DNA of 6,729 nucleotides, from NCBI GenBank assembly GCA_030039105.1, contig JASHQO010000524.1, positions 1 through 6,729 on the forward strand, in the 5' to 3' direction. Origin of the DNA: Xanthobacteraceae bacterium. GTDB lineage: Bacteria > Pseudomonadota > Alphaproteobacteria > Rhizobiales > Xanthobacteraceae. Shown here one piece after another: positions 5,994 to 6,729 of this stretch. The position numbers and the translations under genes were made by a program. Below the pieces are notes generated by a model. That model had not been told where the DNA came from. It was given only the letters and a program-made list of their open reading frames with translations, and ran no database searches. Position 1 is the first letter of the stretch. Each line of letters starts with the position of its first letter.

Positions 5994-6729
5994 CGCTCGG
6001 CCCTTTCGGTTGCCATGAAGAACGCCACGCTGACCAGTATGACAAAGCAGATCGCCGCATAGGTGCCGGCGAGATCGTAGCGCTCGGCGAGCTCGTTGAT
6101 GAGATGGCCGAGGCCGCCGAAATTGATCAGAAACTCGACGCCGACGACGTTGATGAGCGCGAAGATCAGGCCGAGCCGGATGCCGACGAAGATCGTCGGC
6201 AGGGCGGATGGGAAATAGATCTTCCAGAATTGCTGGGCACGGGTAAGCTTGAAGCTTCGTCCGACATTGACGAGGACGCGCCGCGTCGTCGACAGGCCCT
6301 CGATGGTCTTGAGGATCACCGGCGGCAGGCCGGAGATGAAGGCCAGCATGATAATGGTGGTGGCGCTCCTGCCGAACAGCACCAGGAACAGCGGATAGGC
6401 CAGCACCAGCGGCGCCGACGCCGTGGCGGCGACCCAGGTCTCGCAGGCGCGGCGCAGCAGCGGCACCTGGTAGAGCAGCACGCCGATGGCGACGCCGACA
6501 ACGGTGAGCAAAAGGCCCGCGGCCAGGCATTCCCAGCCGGTCAGCAGCATGCGGTGCAAGATGTCTTCCTGGATGATGACCCGGCCGAAGCTTTCCGCGA
6601 CCTCCGACGGCAGCGGCACGATGAAGCGGTTGATCAGGCCGGCGCGGATCAAAACTTCCACGGCGGCGATGACCAGCGCGACGGTGCCGAGGCTGGCCAG
6701 CGGCGGGGCGAAGCGGCTTTTCGAGAACA
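5972..6729 (-). CDS. ABC transporter permease, SsuC/TauC-type (first of a pair, start at or beyond the edge)
   Basis: This permease is read from the right edge to a TGA at 5972-5974, with 251 full codons visible. The first are FSKSRFAPPLASLGT, followed by a hydrophobic helix (about 10-30). A GTG at 6661 would cut that helix in two, so the true start is further upstream. The two bases at the edge are TG, so the codon at the boundary is NTG and could itself be the start codon. Membrane segments lie near 10-30, 66-88, 103-119, 122-138, 180-198 and 222-240. IVPLPSEVAESF (36-47) matches the family's segment after helix one. The ATPase-docking loop is at about 154-177 (NVGRSFK...KIYFPSALP), with Lys160 in place of the usual glycine. 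The second permease follows with a 22-bp overlap. The ATPase and binding protein should lie upstream, outside the window. Confidence 0.87.
   Translation of the reverse strand, partial: FSKSRFAPPLASLGTVALVIAAVEVLIRAGLINRFIVPLPSEVAESFGRVIIQEDILHRMLLTGWECLAAGLLLTVVGVAIGVLLYQVPLLRRACETWVAATASAPLVLAYPLFLVLFGRSATTIIMLAFISGLPPVILKTIEGLSTTRRVLVNVGRSFKLTRAQQFWKIYFPSALPTIFVGIRLGLIFALINVVGVEFLINFGGLGHLINELAERYDLAGTYAAICFVILVSVAFFMATERAERWLTSVD
6001..6006 (-). promoter_or_regulatory. Ribosome binding site of the second permease
   Basis: On the minus strand AAAGGG lies seven bases before the ATG at 5993, inside the 3' end of the first permease. It supports the short start used here. Confidence 0.6.

Noticed and set aside
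5994..6530. N-terminal extension of the second permease, which would make a 443-residue protein
   Set aside because: This part only overlaps the first permease in another frame and is Arg/Pro/Ala-rich without membrane segments. The ATG at 5993 has a good ribosome site and gives the normal family length.
1..6729. CRISPR array, tRNA or rRNA gene, insertion sequence or phage attachment site
   Set aside because: I saw no regularly spaced direct repeats, no tRNA-like cloverleaf or rRNA motif, and no transposase or integrase. All gaps are short and accounted for by palindromes and ribosome sites.

Overview
The window is GC-rich DNA from an alphaproteobacterium. The order Hyphomicrobiales (Rhizobiales), near Bradyrhizobium, Rhodopseudomonas or Pseudolabrys, is the best guess. 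The reasons are the hom-glpX-recJ gene order, the protein sequences as I recall their relatives, and intergenic palindromes of types common in that group. The genus is inferred and not proven.

Layout from left to right. Positions 1-168 (+) hold the 3' end of homoserine dehydrogenase (hom, ACT domain). Positions 252-1241 (+) hold class II fructose-1,6-bisphosphatase (glpX). Positions 1364-3172 (+) hold the single-strand DNA exonuclease recJ. Positions 3212-3661 and 3694-4017 (+) hold soxY and soxZ, the periplasmic sulfur-carrier pair. Positions 4165-5154 (+) hold a solute-binding-fold protein without a signal peptide, related to 4,5-dihydroxyphthalate decarboxylase and NMT1/THI5-type proteins. 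On the minus strand, converging on it, are two overlapping ABC-transporter permeases of the SsuC/TauC type (5199-5993, and 5972 to beyond the right edge).

The left half is chromosomal housekeeping: amino-acid synthesis, gluconeogenesis or Calvin cycle, and DNA repair. The right half is accessory metabolism: a soxYZ pair with no other sox gene in view, then a probable aromatic or solute module with an ABC importer. The importer's ATPase and binding protein are not visible and would lie beyond the right edge. Every gap is under 150 bp. Three of them hold different palindromic repeats (168-231, 1322-1343, 4025-4103), and the convergent gap holds a small GC hairpin.

I found no clearly undescribed system. 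The points most worth a second look are the isolated soxYZ pair, the uncertain role of the 4165-5154 protein, a possible leaderless recJ start, and the degenerate EAA loops in both permeases.
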